A stretch of DNA of 5,633 bases from Thermoplasmata archaeon (GCA_030046135.1 JASIEC010000021.1:1-5633), one strand, 5' to 3'. Positions 1 to 4,815 are shown, counted from the stretch's first letter. Numbers and translations: made by a program. The notes: generated by a model not told the origin, from the sequence alone.

Positions 1-303
1 ACCACCGTCGGGTCCGTCGCCGCGGTCTGCACGACGGCCGCGTTCGTCCCGCAGGTCGTACGCGTCCACCGCCTCAAGAGCGCCGCGGAGATCTCTCTCA
101 CCACGTTCCTCGTCTTCTCGGTCGGGACGGGCACGTGGTTGATCTACGGTCTGCTGGCCCGTTCCCTTCCGATCATCTTCGCGAACGGGATCACTCTGAT
201 CCTCGCGCTGGCCCTCGTCTCCCTGAAGCTGAGCTACGACCGTGCCGCACGGCGACTCCCGGGCGAGGGTCCGTCGATCGCGCCGACGCCGCCGCCCCGG
301 TAG
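1..303 (+). CDS. SemiSWEET-type sugar transporter (PQ-loop/MtN3 family), 5' end outside the window
   Basis: The reading frame is open from the first base to a TAG at 301-303 and gives 100 residues; only a short N-terminus should be missing, because SemiSWEETs are usually about 85-95 residues. It is an integral membrane protein with a triple-helix bundle: the end of helix 1 carries the family's PQ motif (FVPQVV, residues 15-20), a basic loop with RLKSAAEIS follows (24-32), helix 2 covers about 33-52 with the WLIYG motif (46-50), and helix 3 about 56-75 begins PIIFANG (57-63). In studied SemiSWEETs the Trp and Asn equivalent to W46 and N62 line the sugar site, and the protein works as a homodimer moving sugars down their gradient; substrate here is unknown. 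The last 23 residues are a Pro/Arg-rich polar tail. The following gene lies 168 bp away, so they are probably not co-transcribed. Confidence 0.9.
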   Translation, partial: TTVGSVAAVCTTAAFVPQVVRVHRLKSAAEISLTTFLVFSVGTGTWLIYGLLARSLPIIFANGITLILALALVSLKLSYDRAARRLPGEGPSIAPTPPPR

Positions 304-471
304 CGGTCCCCGCGCCGCCGGTGAGTCGGCGAGATAAGCCGGACCGCACTGGGGGGGCCGGGAGGCCGGACCGATGCTCCGGGTGAGCGGCTTTGGGCGA
401 GCGTCGGTCGGCAGCCGGTCCGGGGAACCCCACGATCCGGCCGTCGGCGGCGGGTCGCCGGAGCGGCGCGC

Positions 472-867
472 ATGACGGGGCGAGCACGACGATCGGTCGA
501 CCCACCGACTTCCCCCGAGACCGGGTCGGGGGACCCGGGAGCGACGCGCGCGACCCTCGGGGAGGTCCTCGTGGACGCTTGGCGCCAGGTCCTGGACGAG
601 GGCCGCGCGGAGGTCGACCTCGCGGGGCAGCGATCGAGAGTGGGCCGGACCCGGAGCCAGGGCCTGCGGACCGTCGCGTTCCTCTACGGGGCGGTCCCGA
701 TCGAGGGGATCGAGCAGAACCCGGAGAAGAGCTCGCGATGGGCCCAACTCGCCCGCGACGGGAAGCGGATTATGCAGTTCCGCGCGAACCGGCGCTACAT
801 CGCCAACGTCTGCGACGGGGCCCTCACGCGCTACTCCGGGTGGACGGCCGCGGGCCTGCCGGAGTGA
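472..867 (+). CDS. Uncharacterised 131-aa soluble protein
   Basis: I do not recognise this family. The ATG at 472 is the only ATG, GTG or TTG start after the in-frame TGA at 322-324, apart from an internal GTG at 571 (residue 34), so it is the longest possible form. Residues 1-27 are a low-complexity polar leader rich in Pro, Gly, Arg and Thr; the rest looks like a compact globular domain with an amphipathic stretch (LGEVLVDAWRQVLDEGRAEV, 29-48), a hydrophobic strand VAFLYGAVPIEGIEQ around 68-82, and an aromatic/basic end with RYIANVCDGALTRYSGW. No membrane segment, signal peptide or metal motif is visible; there is one Cys. Coding is supported by nearly exclusive G/C at third positions. No TATA-like element sits at the usual distance upstream. 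It ends 10 bp from the convergent aldo/keto reductase. Function unknown. Confidence 0.75.
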   Translation: MTGRARRSVDPPTSPETGSGDPGATRATLGEVLVDAWRQVLDEGRAEVDLAGQRSRVGRTRSQGLRTVAFLYGAVPIEGIEQNPEKSSRWAQLARDGKRIMQFRANRRYIANVCDGALTRYSGWTAAGLPE

Positions 868-877
868 CGCCGTTCTG

Positions 878-1864
878 TCACCGGTCGATCATCGCGGCCG
901 CCGCCGGGGGATACCGGTCGCCCCGGACCGCTCCCTCGCCGAAGAGGGAGGTCAGCTCGCCGAGCTCCGACCGCGAGAGCTCGAGGTCCACCGCCGCGAC
1001 GTTCTCCTCGAGGTACGTCCGGCGCTTCGTGCCCGGGATCGGAACGATCTCGCTTCCCTGGGCCAGGACCCAGGCGAGCGCGAGCTGGGCGGGCGCGCAG
1101 CCCCTCGCCGCGGCGAGCGAGCGGAGGCGGTCCGCCAGGAGGAGGTTCCCTTCGAGGTTGCCCGCGTGGAAGCGCGGCAACCCCCGGCGGAAGTCGTTGG
1201 CGGGCAGCCCCTCGAGCGACCGGATCGTCCCCGTCAGGAACCCCCGCCCGAGCGGGCTGAACGGGACGAAGCCGACGCCGAGCTCCCGGCACGTCGGGAG
1301 GACCCCGGACTCCGGATCCCGGGTCCAGAGCGAGTACTCGCTCTGGACCGCCGTGATCGGGTGGACGGCCTGCGCCCGGCGAAGCGTTCGCGAGCTCACC
1401 TCGGACAGTCCGAGGTAGCGGACCTTCCCTTCGTCGACGAGGGTCGCCATCGCGCGAACGCTCTCCTCGATCGGCGTGCGGGGGTCCACGCGGTGGAGGT
1501 AGTACAGATCGATCGTCGTCACCCCCAGCCGGCGGAGGCTCGCCTCGCAGGCGCTCCGGATGTGCGCGGGGGTGCCGTCGATCCGGTTCCCCTCGCCCGG
1601 AGGCCCGGGGACCAGCCCGCACTTCGTCGCGAGGACCACGGACTCGCGGCGCCCTCGGATCGCCTGGCCCACCAGCTCCTCGTTCGAGAACGGTCCGTAG
1701 ATGTCCGCCGTGTCGAGGAAGGTGACGCCGAGCTCGAGGGCCCGCGCGAGCGTCGCGACGGACTCGGGCGCGTTCGGCACGCCGTAGGACTGGGACATGC
1801 CCATGCACCCGAGGCCGATCGCGGAGACCACGGGCCCGGCCCGACCGAGCCGGCGCGTCCTCAT
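878..1864 (-). CDS. Aldo/keto reductase, AKR13-like
   Basis: This is a full-length 328-aa cytosolic NAD(P)H-dependent oxidoreductase with the (beta/alpha)8 barrel of the AKR superfamily, reducing aldehydes or ketones to alcohols; the natural substrate cannot be told from sequence. The N-terminal signature IGLGCMGMS (16-24) is typical of the AKR13/perakine-reductase and pyridoxal-reductase-like group. The catalytic tetrad is complete: D51 and Y56 in LDTADIYG, K81 in ATKCG, H124 in YYLHRVD. Cofactor-site motifs are GLSE (152-155), QSEYSLW (174-180), VPFSPLGRGFLTG (200-212) and the phosphate-binding IPGTKRRTYLEEN (276-288), which favours NADPH. The ATG at 1864 is chosen because the protein begins right at the first barrel strand and a TATA-like GGCTAAGG lies about 27 nt upstream, implying a leaderless message. 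A perfect 28-bp palindrome lies over the QSEYSLW codons. It is divergent from the membrane protein gene at 1971 and convergent with the gene at 472. Confidence 0.95.
   Translation of the reverse strand: MRTRRLGRAGPVVSAIGLGCMGMSQSYGVPNAPESVATLARALELGVTFLDTADIYGPFSNEELVGQAIRGRRESVVLATKCGLVPGPPGEGNRIDGTPAHIRSACEASLRRLGVTTIDLYYLHRVDPRTPIEESVRAMATLVDEGKVRYLGLSEVSSRTLRRAQAVHPITAVQSEYSLWTRDPESGVLPTCRELGVGFVPFSPLGRGFLTGTIRSLEGLPANDFRRGLPRFHAGNLEGNLLLADRLRSLAAARGCAPAQLALAWVLAQGSEIVPIPGTKRRTYLEENVAAVDLELSRSELGELTSLFGEGAVRGDRYPPAAAAMIDR
1322..1349. repeat. 28-bp perfect palindrome inside the aldo/keto reductase gene
   Basis: The 14 bases left of the centre (between 1335 and 1336) are the exact reverse complement of the 14 on the right, with no spacer; the core is GAGCGAGTACTCGCTC. 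It lies over the codons for the conserved QSEYSLW motif of the reductase, so part of the symmetry may follow from that motif written in G/C-ending codons. It could form a cruciform in DNA, a hairpin in RNA, or a site for a dimeric protein. Confidence 0.9.
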
Positions 1865-1887
1865 GCGCGGCGCAGCTCCTCACCGGC

Positions 1888-1895
1888 CCTTAGCC
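1888..1895 (-). promoter_or_regulatory. TATA-like element of the aldo/keto reductase gene
   Basis: On the minus strand this reads GGCTAAGG, centred about 27 nt upstream of the ATG at 1864, the distance expected for an archaeal TATA box with transcription starting at or next to the start codon. A Shine-Dalgarno-like GGTGAGGAG (1876-1884, minus) lies between the two; if the message is leaderless it would not be transcribed. The match to a TATA consensus is weak. Confidence 0.45.
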
Positions 1896-1940
1896 CTTCG
1901 CGGCGTCCGGAGGGAGGGTCTGCGGCGGTCTCTCCGCAGG

Positions 1941-1949
1941 CATTTTGAG
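1941..1949 (+). promoter_or_regulatory. TATA-like element of the DUF4760-like gene
   Basis: CATTTTGAG is the only A/T-rich patch in the 106-bp divergent gap and its TTTT is centred about 26 nt before the GTG at 1971. This fits a leaderless transcript and is the main reason for choosing that GTG over longer readings of the same frame that run into the divergent gene. Confidence 0.5.
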
Positions 1950-1970
1950 TGCCGTCCCGCTCGCCCGAGG

Positions 1971-2513
1971 GTGTCCTCCTCCGACCTCGCGACGTGGGCC
2001 GCGCTTGTCGGCACCTGGGTGCTGATCATCGGGACGCTCTCCTTCGCGTACTGGCAGATGCGACAGACCTCCCGGATCAACTCCGCCCGGACGATCCTCG
2101 ACCTTCGCGATCGGTTCGATTCCCCCACGATGCGGGCCGCCCGGCAGCACCTGAGCAGCGTGCTGCTCACCCACGGGCCGACAACCGAGATCGAGAACTT
2201 CGAGGCCGCGCTGTTCTTCCAGCTGATGGGCTCCCTCACCCGCGACCAGATCCTCGAGCGGCGGATGGTCTGGAACGCCTTCGGACCCTGGGTGACGGGA
2301 TACTACTACTTCCTGACCCACCCCGTGGATCTCGTCGCCCGCTGGCGCGAGGAGTCCCACGACCCCCAGATCTTCCGGGAGTTCGAGTGGCTCGCGAAGG
2401 AGATGATGCAGCTGGACCGGTCGATCGCGAGTTCCGCCTCCGGGCCGGATACCACCCGCGAGGACGCGAGGGACGTCCTCGAGAGCGAGAGCCGCCTCGC
2501 CAAGACGGTCTGA
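1971..2513 (+). CDS. Single-pass membrane protein resembling DUF4760
   Basis: The 180-aa protein has one N-terminal transmembrane helix (about 8-27, LATWAALVGTWVLIIGTLSF region) followed at once by basic residues (R31, R35), which places the rest in the cytoplasm. The soluble part is mostly helical: INSARTILDLRDRFDSPTMR (36-55), then a segment with FEAALFFQLMGSLTRDQI, then an aromatic stretch WNAFGPWVTGYYYF and a last helix with FREFEWLAKEMM. This order (membrane anchor, short helical domain with an 'NSA...L...FDSP' start and a 'W..FG.....YYF' centre) resembles the DUF4760 family, whose function is unknown; the match is from memory of the pattern. The GTG start at 1971 is chosen for the TATA-like element 26 nt upstream; in-frame starts further up overlap the divergent reductase gene. 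The C-terminal 30 residues are charged and probably disordered. A hairpin follows the stop codon. Confidence 0.8.
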   Translation: MSSSDLATWAALVGTWVLIIGTLSFAYWQMRQTSRINSARTILDLRDRFDSPTMRAARQHLSSVLLTHGPTTEIENFEAALFFQLMGSLTRDQILERRMVWNAFGPWVTGYYYFLTHPVDLVARWREESHDPQIFREFEWLAKEMMQLDRSIASSASGPDTTREDARDVLESESRLAKTV

Positions 2514-2519
2514 ACTGCG

Positions 2520-2543
2520 CGGGCTCGGCGGGATCCGAGCCCG
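2520..2543. terminator. Hairpin between convergent genes
   Basis: A perfect 9-bp inverted repeat, CGGGCTCGG (2520-2528) and CCGAGCCCG (2535-2543), encloses a 6-nt loop and fills most of the 42-bp gap between the convergent stop codons at 2513 and 2556. It can form on either strand, so it could end both transcripts or protect their 3' ends. There is no oligo-T run, which archaeal RNA polymerase usually needs to terminate, so the role is uncertain. Confidence 0.5.
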
Positions 2544-2555
2544 ATCCTCGGGGCG

Positions 2556-3005
2556 CTACCGCTTCCGGCGGAGCGCCGAGGCGCTCGGCCGCCGACGGGC
2601 GCGCCGCCGCGAGCCGCCCCGAGCGCGGGCGCGGATCGTGGTCCGGACCATGGCGGTGGGCGCCTCGATGAGCCAGAAGACGTTCCCATCGGGGTCAGCG
2701 AACTTCGCGAACCGGCCCCATGACTCGGTCTTCGGAGGGTCGGGGAAGTGGACCCGGGCCTTCCTCATGCGGGCCACGGTGGCGTCCATCGCGTCGGTGA
2801 GGAACGCGATCCCGGAGTCTCCCGGCTCGAGCGGCGCGAATCCCTCGCACAGGTGGAGGACGAATCGGTCCCCGGGCGGGGCGACCAGGATCGCGTGGCC
2901 CCCGCCGCCCACCGTTTGAGCGGAGAACCCGAGGGTCCTCGTCCACCAGCGGGCGGACGCCTTCGCGTCCGAGACGACCACCGCCACGTCGGCGAGCGCG
3001 AGCAT
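2556..3005 (-). CDS. VOC-superfamily protein (glyoxalase/bleomycin-resistance fold) with a basic tail
   Basis: Residues 1-118 form one complete vicinal-oxygen-chelate module: the first beta-alpha-beta unit with VAVVVSDAKASARWWTRTLGF (7-27), the central strands with FVLHLCEG (48-55), and the end signature FADPDGNVFWLIE (102-114). The family covers lyases, dioxygenases and ligand-binding resistance proteins. The usual metal ligands are mostly absent: the first His position is Ala5 and the C-terminal Glu position is Trp111, leaving His51, so a metal-free ligand-binding role like bleomycin-binding proteins is more likely than glyoxalase activity (inference). Residues 121-149 form a strongly basic tail (about 13 Arg/Lys, for example GGSRRRARRRPS), not part of the fold. 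The ATG at 3005 lies 25 nt from a TATA-like element shared with the divergent VOC gene at 3057. Confidence 0.88.
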   Translation of the reverse strand: MLALADVAVVVSDAKASARWWTRTLGFSAQTVGGGGHAILVAPPGDRFVLHLCEGFAPLEPGDSGIAFLTDAMDATVARMRKARVHFPDPPKTESWGRFAKFADPDGNVFWLIEAPTAMVRTTIRARARGGSRRRARRRPSASALRRKR

Positions 3006-3026
3006 GGGGCGGCGACCGCACGGAAG

Positions 3027-3034
3027 GATTTAGG
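3027..3034. promoter_or_regulatory. Shared bidirectional TATA-like element of the two VOC genes
   Basis: GATTTAGG on the plus strand (CCTAAATC on the minus strand) is the only A/T-rich patch in the 51-bp gap. Its centre is about 25 nt from the ATG at 3005 on the minus strand and about 26 nt from the GTG at 3057 on the plus strand, so one element is correctly placed for leaderless transcripts in both directions. Confidence 0.6.
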
Positions 3035-3056
3035 CTCGGGAGCCGTGGGTGGCGAC

Positions 3057-3446
3057 GTGAGCGAGATCATCGGCGGCCTCCACGCGGCGACGATCCACAT
3101 CCGAGACCCGCTGCGGGCGCGGGCCTTCTACCGCGACGTCCTCGGCCTCAAGGAGCTCCTGTTCGACGAGAAGGCGAAGCGACTCGTCTTCGCCCTGCCG
3201 AACACCTCCACGCTCCTCACGATGCACGTCGCCGGCCCGGGGGAGGAGGGCCGGGATCCCGGGACGGTCTCGGGCCTGGTGTTCCGGAGCGCGGACCCGG
3301 CGGCCGCCTGTCGCGAGATCGTCCGGCGCGGCGGCACGGTCACCGTGGAGCCGAAGACGGTCGAGACGTCCCTCGGGAGCTTCGTCCGGGCGGCGATCGC
3401 CGACCCGGACGGCAACGAATTCCTCCTGTCAAACCGGACGGATTGA
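3057..3446 (+). CDS. VOC-superfamily protein (glyoxalase/bleomycin-resistance fold)
   Basis: This 129-aa protein is a single vicinal-oxygen-chelate module of normal length. It starts with GLHAATIHIRDPLRARAFYR (7-26) and DVLGLKE, has a central MHVAGPG (56-62), then GLVFRSADP opening the second half (73-81), and ends with the family signature IADPDGNEFLLSN (114-126). Two of the three usual metal ligands are present, H9 and H57, but the C-terminal Glu position is Leu123, so metal binding may be weak, use another residue such as E121, or be lost. The start is the GTG at 3057, 26 nt after the shared TATA-like element; an in-frame GTG at 3045 would add VGGD but is too close to that element. It differs clearly from the divergent VOC protein, so the pair is not a recent duplication. 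Substrate unknown. Confidence 0.88.
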   Translation: MSEIIGGLHAATIHIRDPLRARAFYRDVLGLKELLFDEKAKRLVFALPNTSTLLTMHVAGPGEEGRDPGTVSGLVFRSADPAAACREIVRRGGTVTVEPKTVETSLGSFVRAAIADPDGNEFLLSNRTD

Positions 3447-3461
3447 CCCGGGCCCCGGGTC
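3445..3461 (+). terminator. Inverted repeat over the stop codon of the second VOC gene
   Basis: GACCCGGG (3445-3452) and CCCGGGTC (3454-3461) are perfect inverted repeats with one base between them; in RNA a 6-7 bp stem with a 3-5 nt loop is possible. The repeat begins inside the TGA stop codon. A terminator or 3'-end stabiliser is plausible, but no oligo-T follows. Confidence 0.35.
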
Positions 3462-3527
3462 CGCGTTCGGTCCGGCCCGGCGATCCGAGACGAACGGTTC
3501 GAGCGGTCCCTCGACCGCCGAGGAAAG

Positions 3528-3535
3528 CCTAAACT
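3528..3535 (+). promoter_or_regulatory. TATA-like element of the zinc-ribbon membrane protein gene
   Basis: CCTAAACT, preceded by the purine-rich AGGAAAG where the archaeal BRE would lie, is centred about 27 nt before the GTG at 3559. This fits a leaderless transcript and supports that start. Confidence 0.6.
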
Positions 3536-3558
3536 CCCGCCGATTCCCTCGGCCGCGG

Positions 3559-4140
3559 GTGCCGCCCCGCTTCTGCCGTCGGTGCGGAGCGCCGTTCCCG
3601 CGGGAGGCCTTGCAGTGCCCGAGGTGCGGGGCGAGCCCCGCCGCGCCGCTGCTCGCCTCGCTCCCGGTCGACCCCCCGTCCGAGCACGGGTCCCCGTGGG
3701 TCCCGGCGCCCCTCCCGCCCACCCCGGCCACGCTCCGGCGGCAGCGGCGGTCCTGGATCGTGGTCACGGTCGTGATCGCGATCGTCCTCGCGATCCTCGC
3801 CGTCGCGCTCGTCGCGCTCGCGACCGTGTCGGTCCATCAGTCGCAGGTCGAAGCGTTCGGGATCACGAACCCCGGGAGCGTCGTGACGACGAAGTACTAC
3901 AACTTCACCTTCCCTCACGCGGGGACGTTCCGGTTCGCGTGGTCCACGAACGGAACGGGCAGCGTGACGTTCTCGATCCTCAACCCGTCCGCGACGTCGA
4001 TCTACTCGGTCGACTCCTCGTCGGGGAGCGGGAGTTTCTCCGTGGTGGGCGGGGGCCGCTACTCGTTCGGGATCTACGACTGGCTGCCGGCGACGATCGC
4101 GATCCGCGGCACGTACTCGTTCAGCGCCCCGTATCTTTAG
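3559..4140 (+). CDS. Membrane-anchored zinc-ribbon protein with a probable surface beta domain
   Basis: The 193-aa protein has three parts. Residues 1-24 are a short zinc ribbon, FCRRCG...LQCPRCG, with ligands C6, C9, C20 and C23. A Pro-rich linker (25-58) leads to the basic LRRQRRS (59-65) and one hydrophobic helix (about 66-90, rich in Val, Ile, Leu and Ala). Residues 91-193 are rich in Ser, Thr, Gly and aromatic residues with alternating strand patterns, for example YYNFTF (113-118) and SVTFSIL (135-141), and hold possible N-glycosylation sequons NFT (115) and NGT (131). By the positive-inside rule the ribbon is cytoplasmic and the beta domain outside the cell. Similar zinc-ribbon-plus-helix proteins are common in archaea, usually uncharacterised; the C-terminal domain looks like a small jelly-roll or immunoglobulin-like sandwich, but I cannot name it. 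The GTG start is set by the TATA-like element 27 nt upstream and places the ribbon at the very N-terminus. Confidence 0.88.
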   Translation: MPPRFCRRCGAPFPREALQCPRCGASPAAPLLASLPVDPPSEHGSPWVPAPLPPTPATLRRQRRSWIVVTVVIAIVLAILAVALVALATVSVHQSQVEAFGITNPGSVVTTKYYNFTFPHAGTFRFAWSTNGTGSVTFSILNPSATSIYSVDSSSGSGSFSVVGGGRYSFGIYDWLPATIAIRGTYSFSAPYL

Positions 4141-4205
4141 GCACGGCCTCCCGCCTCCCGGGCTCCAGGGCACGGCTCTCCGGGCGCGCCTCACGCTGGG
4201 CAAAG

Positions 4206-4213
4206 TTGTATAA
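4206..4213 (+). promoter_or_regulatory. TATA box of the OB-fold gene
   Basis: TTGTATAA is the clearest TATA box in the window, with a purine-rich BRE-like GCAAAG just before it. It is centred about 28 nt before the ATG at 4239, so the transcript should be leaderless or nearly so. Its better match to consensus than the other elements suggests a comparatively strong promoter. Confidence 0.75.
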
Positions 4214-4238
4214 CCCGCACGGGCTGTGCGCCGCCGCC

Positions 4239-4526
4239 ATGGGTGACATCGCAAGCATCCGCGCGAACCAGAACGCGACCTTCACCGCGTCGATCACGGC
4301 CATCTCCACGCCCCGAGAGGTGACGACCTCGAGGGGGACCTCTTCGGTCGCCGACGCGACGCTTCAGGATTCCACCGGCACGACGACGTTGACGCTGTGG
4401 GGCGACGACATCGCGAAGTACAAGGTGGGGTCGAAGATCCAGATCACCGACGGCTGGGTGAAGGACTTCCGGGGGAAGCTCCAGGTCTCCCTCGGCCGTT
4501 CCGGAAGGATCACAGTCCTCGAATAG
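4239..4526 (+). CDS. Single OB-fold ssDNA/RNA-binding protein (RPA/SOSS-B-like)
   Basis: The 95-aa protein is almost entirely one OB fold of the archaeal RPA / hSSB1 (SOSS-B) / crenarchaeal SSB type, which binds single-stranded DNA or RNA in replication, repair or RNA handling. The motif order matches: a first strand with FTASITAISTPREV (15-28), the variable loop TTSRGTSSV, then VADATLQDSTGTTTLTLWGD (37-56), which corresponds to the 'V.D.TG.I....W.D' core of SSB1-type proteins, KVGSKIQITDGWVKDF (62-77), and RGKLQVSLGRSGRI (78-91) as the last strands. Aromatics W54, Y61, W73 and F77 are candidates for base stacking. It stops right after the fold, with no acidic tail and no zinc finger, so it is shorter than most replicative RPAs and may be an accessory SSB or act as an oligomer. 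The start is the ATG 28 nt from a clear TATA box. Confidence 0.9.
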   Translation: MGDIASIRANQNATFTASITAISTPREVTTSRGTSSVADATLQDSTGTTTLTLWGDDIAKYKVGSKIQITDGWVKDFRGKLQVSLGRSGRITVLE

Positions 4527-4583
4527 GCGCCGTCCCGGCAGGGCCCCCGCCCCCGGGGCCCGGGGGTGAGGCAGACCGGCGCC
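4526..4583. terminator. Compound GC-only inverted repeat between convergent genes
   Basis: An outer repeat, GGCGCCGTC (4526-4534) with GACCGGCGCC (4574-4583, one extra base), encloses an inner C-run/G-run block (about 4543-4566: CCCCCG ... CGGGGG). Together they fill most of the 80-bp gap between the stop codons of the OB-fold gene and the convergent 54-aa gene. It could fold in RNA from either strand. A transcription stop or 3'-end barrier is inferred; no T-run is seen. Confidence 0.4.
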
Positions 4584-4606
4584 TCCGTACGACAGCTGTC
4601 GGGGGA

Positions 4607-4771
4607 TCACCACTTGCGCAAAGCTTGGGCGATCTGCCGTCGCGCCGCACGGGTCTGGTGCGGCGACGCGAGGCGAGTGTACGCGGTGCAGGAGCACGCC
4701 CGGCAGCGGTCGTCCGGTCCGTGGAGGCGCTTCTGATGCAGACAGCCCGGCGTCTCGCACTCGGTCGTCAT
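4607..4771 (-). CDS. 54-aa Cys/His-rich microprotein (putative zinc finger)
   Basis: On the minus strand the ATG at 4771 opens 54 codons ending in TGA at 4607-4609. The protein begins MTTECETPGCLHQKRLHGPD and continues with DRCRACSCTA; five cysteines (5, 10, 23, 26, 28) and two histidines (12, 17) all fall in the first 28 residues, a plausible single zinc site of the form C-X4-C...C-X2-C. The second half is a basic amphipathic helix (TRAARRQIAQALRKW, 40-54) that could contact nucleic acid. Support for a real gene: a strong Shine-Dalgarno GGGAGGGAG (4775-4783) with about 6 nt from its GGAGG core to the ATG, a TATA-like CCTTTAGCC (4816-4824) giving a leader of about 23 nt, and mostly G/C third positions. 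I do not recognise the family; many archaeal proteins under 60 aa with such Cys pairs are known but uncharacterised. Confidence 0.75.
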   Translation of the reverse strand: MTTECETPGCLHQKRLHGPDDRCRACSCTAYTRLASPHQTRAARRQIAQALRKW

Positions 4772-4774
4772 CGG

Positions 4775-4783
4775 CTCCCTCCC
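4775..4783 (-). promoter_or_regulatory. Shine-Dalgarno site of the 54-aa gene
   Basis: The minus strand reads GGGAGGGAG, containing GGAGG with 6 nt to the ATG at 4771. It complements the archaeal 16S rRNA 3' end and fixes the start. Most other genes here appear leaderless, so this one differs in using a leader. Confidence 0.65.
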
Positions 4784-4815
4784 GCCGCACTCACGAAGAG
4801 AGCAGGGGAACGGTC

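Noticed and set aside
304..471. Possible promoter, small RNA or small gene in the gap after the SemiSWEET gene.
   Set aside because: The A/T patches here (GAGATAAG near 331, CTTTGG near 391) are too far from the ATG at 472, and no short frame has a start, ribosome-binding site and plausible composition together.
393..1418. Long plus-strand open frame (341 codons) covering the 472 gene and the antisense of the reductase gene.
   Set aside because: It overlaps two well-supported genes; its product is Arg/Pro/Gly-rich with no domain, and the VQSEYSLW it contains is only the palindrome read from the other strand.
831..1883. Long minus-strand open frame (350 codons) in a second frame over the aldo/keto reductase.
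   Set aside because: Shadow frame caused by G/C-ending codons; the reductase frame has the complete catalytic tetrad and motifs.
1166..1948. Plus-strand open frame of 260 codons antisense to the reductase.
   Set aside because: No recognisable domain, composition dominated by Arg, Pro, Ala and Glu as expected for antisense of a high-GC gene.
1797..1970. Longer N-terminus for the DUF4760-like membrane protein, from an ATG at 1797.
   Set aside because: It would overlap the divergent reductase start, adds a basic low-complexity stretch before the membrane helix, and would place the TATA-like element inside the gene.
2748..3056. Longer N-terminus for the second VOC protein, reading antisense through the first VOC gene.
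   Set aside because: The VOC fold begins just after 3057 and the extension is a shadow of the divergent gene.
3582..4238. Upstream extension of the OB-fold protein.
   Set aside because: It overlaps the zinc-ribbon membrane protein in another frame; the TATA box at 4206-4213 and the ATG at 4239 mark the true start.
3529..4254. Minus-strand open frame of 241 codons antisense to the zinc-ribbon membrane protein.
   Set aside because: Almost only charged residues and glycine (Arg, Glu, Asp, Gly), typical of antisense high-GC frames; the plus frame has a clear three-part architecture.
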